Shown piece by piece: positions 1 through 12,002 of a stretch of 64,000 bases of DNA. Every line of letters starts with the position of its first letter. Within the stretch, counting starts at the first letter, position 1. Below the pieces are notes generated by a model. It was not told the DNA's origin. It saw nothing but the letters and a program-made list of their open reading frames with translations, and did not search any database. Position numbers and translations under genes: made by a program. Source of the stretch: Xenorhabdus ishibashii (GTDB taxonomy: Bacteria; Pseudomonadota; Gammaproteobacteria; Enterobacterales; Enterobacteriaceae); contig NZ_NJAK01000001.1 of assembly GCF_002632755.1 (NCBI RefSeq), forward strand, positions 1,426,001 through 1,490,000, read 5' to 3'.

Positions 1-321
1 ATACTATTTTGTTACGTAATATTTATTGCATAACATTGGCGACATAACATGTTCAATGCATCAGAAGCCCCCCTGTTATGCCAACTGTATAGACTACGTA
101 TATGGAAATTTGTTCCCTTGAATATCAGGTTTCAATCTCTGTTTTAATCTAACATAATGATATTAATAAGCATTATATTACGCACCTCTCTTGTTTACTT
201 ATACCTTATCCTGAATGTTATCAAATTGTTTATTTTCTTGAGGACAGACCAGTTAACAAACGCTATGCTGAATATGTCATTCCCTGATAACATGCCACAC
301 CATGATAGATAAGGAATAAAT
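1..321. other. Intergenic region upstream of ytfJ
   Basis: AT-rich sequence before ytfJ. I find no convincing gene, tRNA or strong terminator in it. A purine-rich AAGGAA lies just before the ytfJ ATG and serves as its ribosome binding site. The 70-residue reading frame on the minus strand overlaps the ytfJ start and resembles no protein I know. Confidence 0.5.
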
Positions 322-894
322 ATGTTAAAAAACAACATGTTAATAAAAATCGTGTTATCTGCAATATTGAGTATAACGCCAATATTTGCGCTCGCCCACA
401 ACATCACCTTAGAACAACCCGTTCCCGCTGTCAGTGTGACAGATAAAGGAGAACTGTTGTTAAACGATGGTAAGTTCAGTTACCAAAATTGGAGCAGTAC
501 TGAACTTCCGGGAAAAGTAAGAACGATCCAGCATATTGCCGGTCGTAGTTCCGCAAAAGAGATGAATGATCCCTTGATTCAGGCATTGAAGCATGCTGAT
601 TTCCCCAAGGATAAATATCAAACCACCAGCATCGTAAATACCGATGATGCTATTTTTGGTACGGCCGTTTTTGTTCGCAATAGCCTTGAAGACAGCAAAA
701 AACAGTTCCCGTGGTCACAATTCATTGTCGATAGTAATGGGCTGGTTAAAAAGGCCTGGGGACTGGAACCCAAAAGTTCGGTAATCATTGTGCTGGATAA
801 AGACGGTCATGTGAAATTTGTCAAAGATGGCAAGTTAAGTAACGAAGACATTACACATGTTATCAGCCTAATTAAAAAAGAATTGGAAAAATAG
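322..894 (+). CDS. ytfJ: YtfJ family periplasmic protein
   Basis: A 190-residue protein with a plausible Sec signal peptide: Lys-rich start, hydrophobic core at about residues 8-22, and an ALA-type cleavage site before HNITLEQP. The mature part matches YtfJ, a periplasmic protein with a thioredoxin-like fold and no firmly established role. The C-terminal stretch with VIIVLDKDGHVKFVKDG is typical of the family. AAGGAATAAAT precedes the chosen ATG; a second in-frame ATG five codons in is possible. The gene converges on cysQ, as in E. coli. Family assignment is good; function is unknown. Confidence 0.85.
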   Translation: MLKNNMLIKIVLSAILSITPIFALAHNITLEQPVPAVSVTDKGELLLNDGKFSYQNWSSTELPGKVRTIQHIAGRSSAKEMNDPLIQALKHADFPKDKYQTTSIVNTDDAIFGTAVFVRNSLEDSKKQFPWSQFIVDSNGLVKKAWGLEPKSSVIIVLDKDGHVKFVKDGKLSNEDITHVISLIKKELEK

Positions 895-912
895 TTTATT
901 CAATGCCTTACA

Positions 913-947
913 GTGATAATGGTTCTCCCATTGTGAGCCATTATCAC
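913..947. terminator. Hairpin between convergent ytfJ and cysQ
   Basis: Perfect 10-bp arms (GTGATAATGG and CCATTATCAC) separated by 15 nt lie between the two convergent genes. Neither strand has a long U-run, so this is a terminator-like hairpin, possibly bidirectional, not a classical intrinsic terminator. Confidence 0.5.
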
Positions 948-967
948 CTTAATATCGCGCTCCAGAA

Positions 968-1714
968 TCAAAAAATCCTGACTCTAAACCCTGGATTCAG
1001 GAAAGATTCACGCGGCGTGTAATCTAATGTCTTCCCTTCCCAATCCGTCACATGTGCCCCCGCAGCAATAGCAATGGCATGACCAGCTCCTGTATCCCAG
1101 ATGTTGGTCGGTCCAAAACGTGGGTAAAGTTGGGCTTTTCCCTCTGCAACCATGCAAAATTTGAGTGAAGAACCGACCGAAAGTGTATCGTGTACCCCTA
1201 GCTGGGAAAGATAGTCTTGCAACTCCTCATCGTCCTTGTGAGAGCGGCTGACAACCACGACTGGCGGCTTCGCTCGCATAACTTTAATGGGCAGCATCTG
1301 GCCATTGGCTTCTTTCCACGCCTGACGCCCTTGCCCTGAATATAAGACATTCTGTACCGGAACATAGATAACTCCCATCACAGGTACACCGTGTTCTACC
1401 AAGGCAATATTGACAGTAAACTCGCCATTGCGGCGAATAAACTCTTTCGTACCATCCAATGGATCAACCAGCCAATAACGCTGCCAATTTTTCCACTCTT
1501 CCCATGTCGGAGGTTCTTCTTCTGATAACAGCGGGATATCAGGTGCAATGCGCAACAATCCTGCTTTAATGATCTTATGGGCGGCAATATCCGCAGCAGT
1601 TACGGGTGAGTCATCCATTTTATGCTTTACTTGCAACGGTTGCTCAGCCTGATAGATCTCCATGATCGCCTTGCCTGCTTCTCGTGCTAATTGGCAGATC
1701 TGTTGTAGCATCAT
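968..1714 (-). CDS. cysQ: 3'(2'),5'-bisphosphate nucleotidase CysQ
   Basis: Member of the inositol monophosphatase superfamily. It hydrolyses PAP (adenosine 3',5'-bisphosphate) left from sulfate assimilation to AMP and phosphate. Metal-binding motifs are visible: SEEEPP near residue 65, [11 protein letters not shown] near 84, and a WDTGAGHA motif in the C-terminal half. The frame is open upstream, but AGAGGTG lies just ahead of the ATGATG pair at 1714/1711. A start there gives an N-terminus [13 protein letters not shown] that matches E. coli CysQ, so the longer start at 1726 is unlikely. It is transcribed towards ytfJ. Confidence 0.93.
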   Translation of the reverse strand: MMLQQICQLAREAGKAIMEIYQAEQPLQVKHKMDDSPVTAADIAAHKIIKAGLLRIAPDIPLLSEEEPPTWEEWKNWQRYWLVDPLDGTKEFIRRNGEFTVNIALVEHGVPVMGVIYVPVQNVLYSGQGRQAWKEANGQMLPIKVMRAKPPVVVVSRSHKDDEELQDYLSQLGVHDTLSVGSSLKFCMVAEGKAQLYPRFGPTNIWDTGAGHAIAIAAGAHVTDWEGKTLDYTPRESFLNPGFRVRIF

Positions 1715-1820
1715 ACACCTCTGCATTTGTTGTTTGGCTATACCACTTGAAGCACCATTTTTAACGCATTTTTTACCGGAATGGCGAATATTTTATGCTG
1801 CCATAATTTCCAAATACATT

Positions 1821-1847
1821 AAAAAAATAGCCGGCTAACCGGCTATT
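1821..1847 (-). terminator. Intrinsic terminator of fklB
   Basis: On the minus strand AATAGCCGG and CCGGCTATT form a stem with a 4-nt loop followed by seven T. It sits 8 nt after the fklB stop codon. Confidence 0.85.
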
Positions 1848-1854
1848 CAATAAG

Positions 1855-2475
1855 TTACAGAATTTCCAGTAATTCCACTTCGAAAATCAGCGTGCTATAA
1901 GGAGGAATGGATGCACCTGCGCCACGCTCACCATAAGCCAGATTGTGAGGAATATAGAGTTCCCATTTGGAACCGACTGGCATTAAGGTTAGCGCTTCAA
2001 TCCAACCGGGGATCACGCCGCTAACAGGGAATTCTGCTGGTGTACCACGCTGTACTGAACTATCAAATACAGTGCCATCGATCAGGCGACCCGTATAGTG
2101 AACACGAACACGGTCGGTACGAGCTGGGATCACGCCATCACCTTGTGTCAGAACAGAAAATTGCAGACCAGACTCAGTGCTGCTTACGCCCTCACGCTGA
2201 ATGTTTTCTGCCAGAAATTTTTTGCCTTCTTCTGCCATCGCCTGCTGACGTTCACGACGAACGCTATCAGCACGTTCATGTATCTCACGTAGCGCACGAT
2301 GCAGTTCTTCTACCGGAATAGCAGGAGAACGGCTTTCCAGCGCATCACACAACCCCGCTAACAATGCCTCTGGCTCTAACCCTTGCAAACCAGATTCCTG
2401 TAGTTGTTGCCCAACCTGCAAACCAATACCGTAACTTGCCCGCGCTTCAATAGACTCAAAAGAAGGTTTTGTCAT
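1855..2475 (-). CDS. fklB: FKBP-type peptidyl-prolyl isomerase FklB (FKBP22)
   Basis: 206 residues, the same length as E. coli FklB. The N-terminal helical dimerisation part (about 1-85) carries the family signature [17 protein letters not shown]. The C-terminal FKBP domain (about 115-206) contains [30 protein letters not shown] and [13 protein letters not shown], covering the catalytic pocket. It catalyses cis-trans isomerisation of prolyl bonds and lacks a signal peptide, so it is cytoplasmic. It lies downstream of rplI, as in E. coli, but has its own terminator and a 260-bp leader region. Confidence 0.95.
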   Translation of the reverse strand: MTKPSFESIEARASYGIGLQVGQQLQESGLQGLEPEALLAGLCDALESRSPAIPVEELHRALREIHERADSVRRERQQAMAEEGKKFLAENIQREGVSSTESGLQFSVLTQGDGVIPARTDRVRVHYTGRLIDGTVFDSSVQRGTPAEFPVSGVIPGWIEALTLMPVGSKWELYIPHNLAYGERGAGASIPPYSTLIFEVELLEIL

Positions 2476-2680
2476 GAAAATACCTGTTATTAAATGAGTG
2501 AAGGCTCAAGCATAACAGCACTGTCTAGATGGGTAAACGCGTGAGAGGTGTCAAAGGAAGGTTTTACTTTTGAAAACCACAAATACGTTATTATGTTTTA
2601 GATAAGTAAGGATTCAGATCAGAAAAATTGCCACACTGTCTATTGGCTACTAAATCAAAATAACGTTCTATTTTAAATAC

Positions 2681-2711
2681 AAAAAACGCCGGCAATGCCA
2701 GCGTTTTTTGT
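2681..2711 (-). terminator. Intrinsic terminator of the rpsF-priB-rpsR-rplI operon
   Basis: On the minus strand AAAAAACGCTGGC pairs with GCCGGCGTTTTTT, a G/C-rich stem flanked by A- and T-runs on both sides. It lies about 26 nt after the rplI stop and could act in both directions. Confidence 0.9.
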
Positions 2712-2736
2712 CACATGTTCTTCAGCTAATCAATGA

Positions 2737-3189
2737 TTAAGCTTCTGGAACGATGTTAACGTTCAACTGTGCGAATACATCGCTGTGTACCTGGAAGTGA
2801 ACTTCGTGTTCACCCACAGTACGCAGAACGCCGTTAGGCAGGCGAACTTCGCTCTTAGATACTTCAACGCCAGCAGCAGTCACTGCATCAGCGATGTCAC
2901 GAGTACCGATAGAACCGAACAGTTTACCTTCATCACCCGCTTTAGAAGCGATAGTGACAGAACCCAGTGCACTGATTTTCTCTGCACGAGCTTCTGCTGC
3001 TGCCAGAACGTCAGTCAGTTTAGCTTCCAGTTCAGCACGGCGAGCTTCGAAGAATTCGATGTTTTTCTTAGTTGCAGGAACAGCTTTGCCCTGTGGTACT
3101 AAGAAGTTACGGGCATAACCCGCTTTAACGTTAACTTGGTCACCCAGGCTACCCAGGTTCGCTACTTTATCAAGCAGAATAATTTGCAT
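2737..3189 (-). CDS. rplI: 50S ribosomal protein bL9
   Basis: 150 residues, close to the usual 149. The N-terminal RNA-binding domain begins [19 protein letters not shown] and holds the family signature [14 protein letters not shown] long connecting helix (about residues 41-75) leads to the C-terminal domain with [12 protein letters not shown]. It binds 23S rRNA at the base of the L1 stalk. Last gene of the operon rpsF-priB-rpsR-rplI, 38 nt after rpsR and just before the operon terminator. Confidence 0.98.
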   Translation of the reverse strand: MQIILLDKVANLGSLGDQVNVKAGYARNFLVPQGKAVPATKKNIEFFEARRAELEAKLTDVLAAAEARAEKISALGSVTIASKAGDEGKLFGSIGTRDIADAVTAAGVEVSKSEVRLPNGVLRTVGEHEVHFQVHSDVFAQLNVNIVPEA

Positions 3190-3227
3190 TACCTTATCCT
3201 CTCAAAGTCGTTAATGGACTGAGCCTA

Positions 3228-3777
<550 letters not shown>

Positions 3778-3782
3778 GGTAA

Positions 3783-4181
3783 TTACTCTTCAGAATCCCC
3801 AGCTTCATCAGCATCATCAATCAGGTCTTCTTCCAAGACCAGATCACGGCTGCGACGTTCGTCTTTAGCCTTAACCATTGGTGATGCTTCAGTTACTGCG
3901 TGCTTAACGCGCATAACCATGCTGCGGATAACGGCGTCGTTGAAGCGGAAGTTAGTTTCCAGCTCATCAATCGCTTCTTGTGGCGCTTCAACGTTCATCA
4001 GAACGTAGTGAGCCTTGTGCAGTTTGTTGATTGGGTAAGCCAGTTGACGACGACCCCAGTCTTCCAGACGGTGAATCTGACCTTGCGCGTTAGCGATAGT
4101 CGCACTGTAACGCTCGATCATGCCCGGAACTTGTTCGCTTTGGTCAGGATGGACCATAAAAACGATTTCGTAATGACGCAT
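3783..4181 (-). CDS. rpsF: 30S ribosomal protein bS6
   Basis: 132 residues. The S6 ferredoxin-like fold is evident in [19 protein letters not shown], the [14 protein letters not shown] motif and [18 protein letters not shown]. The tail is very acidic and ends in Glu-Glu, the place where RimK adds further glutamates in E. coli. First gene of the operon; a clear GGAGCAATCA precedes its ATG. The leader carries a hairpin matching the S6:S18 autoregulatory site. Confidence 0.97.
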   Translation of the reverse strand: MRHYEIVFMVHPDQSEQVPGMIERYSATIANAQGQIHRLEDWGRRQLAYPINKLHKAHYVLMNVEAPQEAIDELETNFRFNDAVIRSMVMRVKHAVTEASPMVKAKDERRSRDLVLEEDLIDDADEAGDSEE

Positions 4182-4205
4182 TGATTGCTCCTTACGGATT
4201 ATTCA

Positions 4206-4240
4206 GCCTCCTGTCAGGGTCAGCCGTGGCCCATGGAGGC
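4206..4240 (-). promoter_or_regulatory. S6:S18-binding leader hairpin of rpsF mRNA
   Basis: On the minus strand GCCTCC pairs with GGAGGC around an internal segment containing GGGCCACGGCTGACCC, ending 24 nt before the rpsF start codon. Known biology: in many bacteria the S6:S18 complex binds a stem with a conserved CCG-type loop in this leader and represses translation. I see the position and outer stem directly; the match to the published motif is from memory. Confidence 0.6.
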
Positions 4241-4330
4241 AAGGAACGTGTTTAGTACGGCTGAAAAATCGACGCGTCACTATACCCGTACAATACAAAA
4301 AACTCAATAAAGAATTGCTGGAATAAAGAA

Positions 4331-5068
4331 TTACCGGACGCTTCTCTGACGTACGATTTCAAACAAGCATACCCCTGTTGCAACCGATACGTTCAAAGAA
4401 GAGACTGAACCCGCCATAGGAATACTGATCAATTCATCACAATGCTCGCGAGTCAATCGGCGCATACCTTCTCCTTCCGCCCCCATCACCAGAGCCATCG
4501 GACCAGTCAACTTGCTTTCGTATAAAGCATGGGTAGCTTCACCCGCGGTTCCGACAATCCAGACATTGTGTTCTTGCAGTAAACGCAGTGTCCGGGCAAG
4601 GTTAGTAACACGGATCAGCGGTACACTTTCTGCCGCACCACAAGCCACTTTTTTAGCTGTTGCATTCAATTGGGCAGAACGATCACGAGGAACAATCACG
4701 GCATCAACCCCCGCCGCATCCGCTGTACGCAAGCAAGCCCCCAAATTATGTGGATCGGTAACACCATCCAATACCAGCAGAAATGGACGCTCCAGCCGAG
4801 ATAACAAATCCGGTAGATCATTTTCCTGATACTGACGCCCTGGCTTGACTCGTGCAATAATCCCTTGATGGACGGCACCTTCTGCTTGGGCATCCAACCA
4901 TTGGCGGTTAGCGATTTGTACCGCAATACCGATACCTTCCAGCTCCTGCAATAATGGGGTTAAACGGCGATCTTCACGCCCTTTCAACACATAAACTTCC
5001 ATGAAACGTTGTGGATCGCGCTCCAGCAAGGCTTTAACGGCATGGATACCGTAGATAATTTCACTCAT
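4331..5068 (-). CDS. rlmB: 23S rRNA (guanosine-2'-O-)-methyltransferase RlmB
   Basis: 245 residues with the SPOUT (TrmH) architecture. The N-terminal substrate-binding domain (about 1-75) starts [17 protein letters not shown]. The C-terminal knotted methyltransferase domain has [20 protein letters not shown] (motif 1), [13 protein letters not shown] (motif 2) and [18 protein letters not shown] (motif 3). It methylates the ribose of G2251 in 23S rRNA. Last gene of nsrR-rnr-rlmB, 118 nt after rnr with a hairpin between. Confidence 0.96.
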   Translation of the reverse strand: MSEIIYGIHAVKALLERDPQRFMEVYVLKGREDRRLTPLLQELEGIGIAVQIANRQWLDAQAEGAVHQGIIARVKPGRQYQENDLPDLLSRLERPFLLVLDGVTDPHNLGACLRTADAAGVDAVIVPRDRSAQLNATAKKVACGAAESVPLIRVTNLARTLRLLQEHNVWIVGTAGEATHALYESKLTGPMALVMGAEGEGMRRLTREHCDELISIPMAGSVSSLNVSVATGVCLFEIVRQRSVR

Positions 5069-5118
5069 GACTGACTGATACCTGACTCACTGATATCTTT
5101 AAGATACCGAAAAATAGC

Positions 5119-5136
5119 GGGCGGCAAAATCCGCCC
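5119..5136 (-). terminator. Hairpin between rnr and rlmB
   Basis: GGGCGG and CCGCCC form a perfect 6-bp GC stem with a 6-nt loop in the rnr-rlmB gap. On the minus strand it is followed by GCTATTTTTC, so it may attenuate read-through into rlmB. It could instead only mark an mRNA processing site. Confidence 0.45.
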
Positions 5137-5186
5137 TGTTTGATGATTGTATGGATTAATTTTTACTGATTAGTTTTTACTAACGA

Positions 5187-7622
5187 TTAGCTTGCGCTTT
5201 TCTTCGCGTGCTTCGCTTTCAGTTTTGTTGCAATTTTTTTAGTCTTGCTTGACGGTTTTTTCTTTTTGCTCGGCTTAGGCTTTTCCGTACTTTTCTTTTT
5301 ACGAAAAGTGCTATCTGGCTCAAAATTGGCGGACTTTTTATGATCACGGCCTTTTTTACCATTTTTACGTTCTGGTGTACCTTTTTTCGCCTTATCGCGT
5401 GCTGTTTTCCCCTGCTGACGTGCTTTGCGGGTTGTTGAAAGTAAGGTGAAATCAATATTACGTTCATCCATATGAACCGCTTCTACCCGAATTTCTACTT
5501 CATCACCGAGACGATAAGTTTTCCCCGAAGATTCACCAATCAAGCGCTGGCCGACATTATCATACCGATAATAATCGTTATCCAGCGTCGAAATATGTAC
5601 CAAGCCGTCAATAAACAGATCATTCAAACGGACAAAGAAACCGAATCCTGTCACGCTGGTAATCAGTCCGGTGAAAACATTACCCACCTGATCTTGCATG
5701 AAATCACATTTCAGCCAGTCTGCCACATCCCTTGTCGCTTCATCAGCACGGCGCTCAGTCATGGAACAGTGATCACCCAATTGCAGCATCTGTTCCATAT
5801 CGTTGTGCCAACCCCCTGTTGGCGTCCCGCGATGTTCAACTGCACCTTTTTCTTGCTCTTGTACCAATAAGTATTTGATCGCCCGATGCAAAGCCAGATC
5901 AGGGTAACGACGGATTGGCGAAGTGAAGTGAGAATAAGAGCGCAATGCCAAACCAAAGTGTCCCCGATTCTCCGGCTCATAGATCGCTTGCTTCATAGAG
6001 CGCAACAGCATCGTTTGCAGTAACTCGTGATCGGGTCGATCAGCAACTTGTTTCATCAATTGCGCATAATCTTTTGGTTCTGGCGTCATGCCACCCAACA
6101 AGCTCAATCCCAACTCATTGAAGACTGAACGCAGGTTCAGGATACTCTCTTCTCTTGGTCTATCATGGATGCGATATAACGCTGGCTCATGGTGTTTTTC
6201 AACAAAGCGAGCGGCGGCAATGTTCGCCAGGATCATACACTCTTCGATAAGTTTATGTGCTTCGTTGCGTACTACGGGTTCTATGCGCTCAATGCGACGC
6301 TCTGCATTAAAAATAAATTTAGCTTCTTCCGATTCAAACGAAATAGCGCCACGCTGTTCACGTGCCTGTTCCAGTGCCTGGTAAAGTTCATGCAGATGTT
6401 CAATATGTTGCACCAGCGGCTTGTAGTGCTCACGCAACTCTTGATCACCCTGTAAAATTTTCCAGACTTTGGTATAGGTTAAACGGGCATGTGAATTCAT
6501 CACCGCTTCATAAAACTTGTAGGAAGAGAGTTTGCCTTGGGCGGAAACAGTCATTTCACACACCATGCATAGACGATCTACTTCTGGATTGAGGGAGCAC
6601 AATCCATTAGACAGCACTTCCGGCAGCATAGGAACGACTTGGGACGGGAAATAAACCGAGTTACCACGGCTGCGTGCTTCTGTATCCAAAGCCGTTTGCG
6701 GGCGAACATAGTAGCTGACATCAGCAATTGCTACCCACAATCGCCAACCACCACCCCGTTTTCTTTCGCAATACACAGCATCATCAAAGTCTCGTGCATC
6801 TTCGCCGTCAATCGTCACCAATGGCAACGCTCGTAAATCTACACGACCTTGCTTAGCCGATTCCGGTACATGTTCATCCAAACCAGCGATCTGTTTTTCT
6901 ACTATTGGCGGCCAGCTATGTGGAATTTCATGGGTACGCAGCGCAATCTCAACCGCCATGTTCGTGCCCATCGTCTCACCCAGCACTTCAACAATTTTGC
7001 CGACGGCTTTAGTCCTGCGGGTCGGGCGATTTGTCAATTCAACCACCACGACGTTACCCATTCTTGCTCCGCAAGTTGCTTCTTTTGGGATCAAAATATC
7101 GAAACAGAGGCGGCTATCATCAGGGACGACAAATCCCATGCCTGCATCCATAAAATACCGGCCAACAATCTGGCTACTTTTTGGCTCTAAAACCCGCACG
7201 ATACGCACTTCAATACGACCTCTTCTGTCTGGTCGCAAGGGCTGTGCCAGTACCACATCACCGTGGATCGTCATTTTCATCTGATCGGCTGGCAGGAAAT
7301 AATCTTCTTTGTGGCCTTCCACACGCAGAAAACCATAGCCATCACGGTGTCCAATCACCGTACCTTTCAATAAATCCAGCCTTTCTGGCAACGCATAACA
7401 TTGCCGACGGGTAAAAACCAACTGTCCATCACGTTCCATTGCCCGCAAACGGCGGCGCAGTGCTTCCAGTGCATCTGGAGTGGTTAACTGAAGTTCCTGT
7501 GCTAATTCCTGACGGCTTACCGGAGTGGCGTGTTTAGAAATGATATCCAAGATGTATTCACGGCTTGGGATAGGAGATTCGTATTTTGCAGCCTCTCGTT
7601 CCTGAAAAGGATCTTTTGACAT
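5187..7622 (-). CDS. rnr: Exoribonuclease RNase R
   Basis: 811 residues from the chosen start. Order: N-terminal winged-helix region, cold-shock domains (about 60-225), RNB catalytic domain (about 250-600) with [16 protein letters not shown] carrying the metal-binding aspartates, S1 domain (about 630-715) with [10 protein letters not shown], and a long Lys/Ser-rich tail from about 715. It degrades structured RNA 3' to 5', aids rRNA and tmRNA-tagged mRNA turnover, and is induced by cold in E. coli. AGAGGA lies 6 nt ahead of the ATG at 7622, giving [10 protein letters not shown] as in E. coli; the frame extends to 7670 but that start lacks a binding site. It follows nsrR by 44 nt. Confidence 0.96.
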   Translation of the reverse strand: MSKDPFQEREAAKYESPIPSREYILDIISKHATPVSRQELAQELQLTTPDALEALRRRLRAMERDGQLVFTRRQCYALPERLDLLKGTVIGHRDGYGFLRVEGHKEDYFLPADQMKMTIHGDVVLAQPLRPDRRGRIEVRIVRVLEPKSSQIVGRYFMDAGMGFVVPDDSRLCFDILIPKEATCGARMGNVVVVELTNRPTRRTKAVGKIVEVLGETMGTNMAVEIALRTHEIPHSWPPIVEKQIAGLDEHVPESAKQGRVDLRALPLVTIDGEDARDFDDAVYCERKRGGGWRLWVAIADVSYYVRPQTALDTEARSRGNSVYFPSQVVPMLPEVLSNGLCSLNPEVDRLCMVCEMTVSAQGKLSSYKFYEAVMNSHARLTYTKVWKILQGDQELREHYKPLVQHIEHLHELYQALEQAREQRGAISFESEEAKFIFNAERRIERIEPVVRNEAHKLIEECMILANIAAARFVEKHHEPALYRIHDRPREESILNLRSVFNELGLSLLGGMTPEPKDYAQLMKQVADRPDHELLQTMLLRSMKQAIYEPENRGHFGLALRSYSHFTSPIRRYPDLALHRAIKYLLVQEQEKGAVEHRGTPTGGWHNDMEQMLQLGDHCSMTERRADEATRDVADWLKCDFMQDQVGNVFTGLITSVTGFGFFVRLNDLFIDGLVHISTLDNDYYRYDNVGQRLIGESSGKTYRLGDEVEIRVEAVHMDERNIDFTLLSTTRKARQQGKTARDKAKKGTPERKNGKKGRDHKKSANFEPDSTFRKKKSTEKPKPSKKKKPSSKTKKIATKLKAKHAKKSAS

Positions 7623-7666
7623 CGTCATTCCTCTATTGTCATCAGCAAGCTGTTTATCCCCTTGCT

Positions 7667-8086
7667 TCACTTAACTAAAAGTAATTGATAAAGGGGACGA
7701 TTGTCTCTGACCATATCGGCCACAGTATGTTTATCCAACTCTTCCAAAAAATGTTCTACCGCTTGATTCAAGACTGACTTTAAGCGACATGCAGGCGTGA
7801 TTTGACAGGCACTACAATCAACCAATGACAGAGGCTCCAATGAGCGAACCACATCACCAATTCTGATCTCGTTGGCAGGTTTTCCTAAACTAATGCCGCC
7901 ATTTTTTCCCCTGACAGCATTTACTAACCCTAAGTGACTCAGTTGGTTGATGATCTTTACCATATGGTTACGTGAGACACCGTAAACTTCAGTGACTTCT
8001 GTAATACTCGTCATTTGGCCTGCTGGTAGAGAGGCCATATAAATCAAGGCACGTAATCCATAATCAGTAAAGCTGGTTAACTGCAC
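7667..8086 (-). CDS. nsrR: Nitric-oxide-sensing Rrf2-family repressor NsrR
   Basis: 139 residues from a GTG start. AGAGG sits 5 nt before the GTG at 8086, which gives the N-terminus [14 protein letters not shown] as in E. coli; an upstream GTG at 8092 overlaps the binding site. The winged-helix DNA-binding domain (1-65) contains [15 protein letters not shown]. Asp8 and three cysteines at 91, 94 and 100 would hold the [Fe-S] cluster destroyed by NO. The first two cysteines are only two residues apart here, whereas in E. coli I recall four. It heads the nsrR-rnr-rlmB operon. Confidence 0.93.
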   Translation of the reverse strand: MQLTSFTDYGLRALIYMASLPAGQMTSITEVTEVYGVSRNHMVKIINQLSHLGLVNAVRGKNGGISLGKPANEIRIGDVVRSLEPLSLVDCSACQITPACRLKSVLNQAVEHFLEELDKHTVADMVRDNRPLYQLLLVK

Positions 8087-8211
8087 ACTCACCTCTGAGA
8101 GACTGAATATAACGGAGCTTATTTGGAACCAAAAATAATATATGTTTATTGGTTTTCGTTAGTTGAACATCATTATGTGGGTATTTTGAAAATTAAGCAA
8201 AACGGGAGAAA

Positions 8212-8238
8212 ACAAAAACCGGGCAATAAGCCCGGTTA
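8212..8238 (-). terminator. Intrinsic terminator of purA
   Basis: On the minus strand AACCGGGC-TTAT-GCCCGGTT is followed by TTTGTTTT, 27 nt after the purA stop codon. Confidence 0.9.
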
Positions 8239-8265
8239 TGTGTGCCTAAAAGATGAATCTATCGA

Positions 8266-9573
<1,308 letters not shown>

Positions 9574-9704
9574 TCACTCGGTTGCTTAAAAATGGATTCT
9601 ACCATCTCATTTAGCACCTTTCAGTATTTTTTATTACTTCTTGTTATTTCTTTTAGTTATATAAAAGGATTTATAAGTAACAAATTGGTAATTATAGCGG
9701 TATA

Positions 9705-9738
9705 TAAAAAAGCCACTGTCGTTTTTTACAGTGGCTTA
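9705..9738 (-). terminator. Intrinsic terminator of the hfq-hflX-hflKC transcript
   Basis: On the minus strand AAGCCACTGT and ACAGTGGCTT form a 10-bp stem around AAAAAACG, followed by TTTTTATATA, shortly after the hflC stop. Confidence 0.88.
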
Positions 9739-9756
9739 CAGTAGGTTAAGAAGATT

Positions 9757-10746
9757 TTACTTCGCAGGTGCTTTCATATAACGGAAGAAGTCAGTATCTG
9801 GACTGAGTACCATTATATCATTACCGTTATTCTTAAAGCTCTTCTCGTAAGCACGCAAGCTACGGATAAATGCATAGAACTCAGGATCTTGGTTAAATGC
9901 ATCCGCAAATAGTTTAGTGGCTTCCGCATCACCTTCACCACGTAATACCAATGCTTCGCTCTGTGCTTCTGCCCTGATTTCAGTTGCTGTTTTATCAGCA
10001 GCAGCCCGGATCTTTTCCGCTTCTTCCGAACCTTCTGAACGCAGGAGACGCGCTTCTGCTTCACGATCAGCACGCATACGTTGGTAAATAGCTTCTGAAA
10101 TTTCCTGTGGTAAGTTGATCTGTTTGATACGAACGTCAACAACTTCAATACCTAACGCAGCCATGCTGTTTGGATTAATAGCTGGTTGCTTGCCTTTGGT
10201 CTCTTTTTCTACCAAGGCCGCGGCAGAGGCAATCGCATTATCGACATCTGTTGCATCATCTTCTTCGTGGGTTCCCCGATTCAGGGCATCACGCACATCG
10301 GTAGTTAAACGACCGCGGGAGTCAGTCACGATACCGCGTACATCAAGGCGACCAATTTCAGAACGCAAACGGTCACTGAATTTACGTCTCAGCATCATTT
10401 CAGCTCGGTTAATATCACCGTTACCTGTTGCCAGATAGTAACGACTGAAATCATTAATGCGCCACTTTAAGTAAGAATCGACAATCAAGTCTTTATTTTC
10501 ACGTGTCAAGAAACGGTCAGCTTTGATATCCATAGTTTGGATACGGGCATCAAGGGTTTTAACTGTTTCCATAAACGGAATTTTGAAATGCAGACCCGGT
10601 TCATAAATGATAGGCTTATTCTCTGCATCACGTACAACCTTACTAAAACGCAACACAATGCCACGTTCGCCTTCTTTGACAGTAAAGATTGATGAATAGA
10701 GAACAACCAATACCGCAATAATCGCAATAATAAATGAATTACGCAT
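9757..10746 (-). CDS. hflC: Protease modulator HflC
   Basis: 329 residues. One N-terminal membrane anchor (about 4-20, FIIAIIAVLVVLYSSIF) is followed by a periplasmic SPFH/prohibitin domain beginning VKEGERGIVLRFSKV. The C-terminal part is a helical region rich in Ala/Glu (about 210-280). HflC pairs with HflK in a large membrane complex that encloses FtsH and limits its access to membrane proteins. It starts 2 nt after hflK ends, so the two are translationally coupled. Confidence 0.96.
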   Translation of the reverse strand: MRNSFIIAIIAVLVVLYSSIFTVKEGERGIVLRFSKVVRDAENKPIIYEPGLHFKIPFMETVKTLDARIQTMDIKADRFLTRENKDLIVDSYLKWRINDFSRYYLATGNGDINRAEMMLRRKFSDRLRSEIGRLDVRGIVTDSRGRLTTDVRDALNRGTHEEDDATDVDNAIASAAALVEKETKGKQPAINPNSMAALGIEVVDVRIKQINLPQEISEAIYQRMRADREAEARLLRSEGSEEAEKIRAAADKTATEIRAEAQSEALVLRGEGDAEATKLFADAFNQDPEFYAFIRSLRAYEKSFKNNGNDIMVLSPDTDFFRYMKAPAK

Positions 10747-10748
10747 GA

Positions 10749-11957
10749 TTATGGTCTCCCCATTCTGACCGTATCACCGCGCAGGTTATCACTACCACCA
10801 TAAGTGTTAGATTCCCGTTGTGGCGTAGATTGATTCTGACGAATCATCTTCTGTACTGCTGTATTGGAAGTATTTTGCTGAACTTGTGCCTGATCTCTCA
10901 CAATTTGATCTAACGGCAGTAACAGCATGTTATTACTCTTCTCGTTTGCAATGATTTTACGTGTATTACTTAACACACGTTCCATCGTCTCGATATACAG
11001 ACGTTCGCGAGTAATTTCTGGAGCTGCCTTATATTCAGGCAAGATTTTAGCAAAACTCGCCACTTCACCCTTAGCATTCAATACTGCGCTAACTTTATAG
11101 GCTTTAGCATCTTCGATAATACGCTGTGCTTCACCTTTCGCTTTAGGTAATACTTCGTTCTCGTAAGCTCTGGCTTCACGAATGGTTTGCTGCTTCTGCT
11201 CACGCGCTGCGATCACATCATCAAATGCAGCTTTAACTTCTTCAGGTGGACGAGCAGCCTGGAAGTTTACATCGACCACAGTAATGCCCATATTGTATGG
11301 ACGGATAGTCTCTTCCAATACTTTCTGGGTATCGTTACGGACAATAGTACGCCCTTCCGTCAGATTGGTTTCCATCGAATATTTGCCAACAACACCGCGT
11401 ACGGCACTGTCTGTAGCCTGACGCAAGCTATCATCAGGATTGGTAACACTGAAGAGATAAGCTGCTGGATCAGTAACACGGTATTGAACGTTCATTTCAG
11501 CCAATACCACGTTTTCATCTGAAGTCAGCATGGCACCCGTCGTTGCCAAATCGCGAACAGATTCAACGTTAACCGCCCTGACATTATCAATGAACGTCAT
11601 TTTCCAGTTCAAACCAGGCTGTACAACATGATTAAACTTACCAAATCGAGTTACTACACCACGTTCTGTTTCTTTAATCGTATAGAAACCACTGACAACC
11701 CAAACAGCAATTGCAGCAGCAGCGGCAAGACCAATAAGACGCCCGCCAAATTTAGGGTTCTGCTCAGAACCATTTCCACCTTTGTTTCCACCGAGACCAC
11801 CGAGTTTTTGACTCAGTTTACGGAACAGATCGTCGAGATCAGTTGCCCCACGGTTACGACCACCTTTATTGTTGCCGCCGGAGTTGCCGCCATTATTATT
11901 GCTGCTTCCCCACGGGTCGCGGTCCTGTCCGTTATTACCGGGCTGATTCCACGCCAT
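10749..11957 (-). CDS. hflK: FtsH protease modulator HflK
   Basis: 402 residues. A low-complexity Gly/Asn-rich cytoplasmic N-terminus (about 1-65, with runs such as NNNGGNSGGNN) precedes one transmembrane helix (about 76-94) and an SPFH domain starting YTIKETERGVVTRFGKF. It forms the HflKC complex around FtsH. It is separated from hflX by 321 nt, unusually long for this superoperon, and that gap holds a hairpin-rich segment described separately. Confidence 0.96.
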   Translation of the reverse strand: MAWNQPGNNGQDRDPWGSSNNNGGNSGGNNKGGRNRGATDLDDLFRKLSQKLGGLGGNKGGNGSEQNPKFGGRLIGLAAAAAIAVWVVSGFYTIKETERGVVTRFGKFNHVVQPGLNWKMTFIDNVRAVNVESVRDLATTGAMLTSDENVVLAEMNVQYRVTDPAAYLFSVTNPDDSLRQATDSAVRGVVGKYSMETNLTEGRTIVRNDTQKVLEETIRPYNMGITVVDVNFQAARPPEEVKAAFDDVIAAREQKQQTIREARAYENEVLPKAKGEAQRIIEDAKAYKVSAVLNAKGEVASFAKILPEYKAAPEITRERLYIETMERVLSNTRKIIANEKSNNMLLLPLDQIVRDQAQVQQNTSNTAVQKMIRQNQSTPQRESNTYGGSDNLRGDTVRMGRP

Positions 11958-12002
11958 GTTTTAGCTCCACTTTCTAGTTTTTACTGGTTTTTCAGAGGTG
12001 AC

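Noticed and set aside
7622-7670. Upstream start for rnr inside the frame open to 7670
   Set aside because: It lacks a binding site, and AGAGGA is ideally placed for the ATG at 7622, which also matches the E. coli N-terminus.
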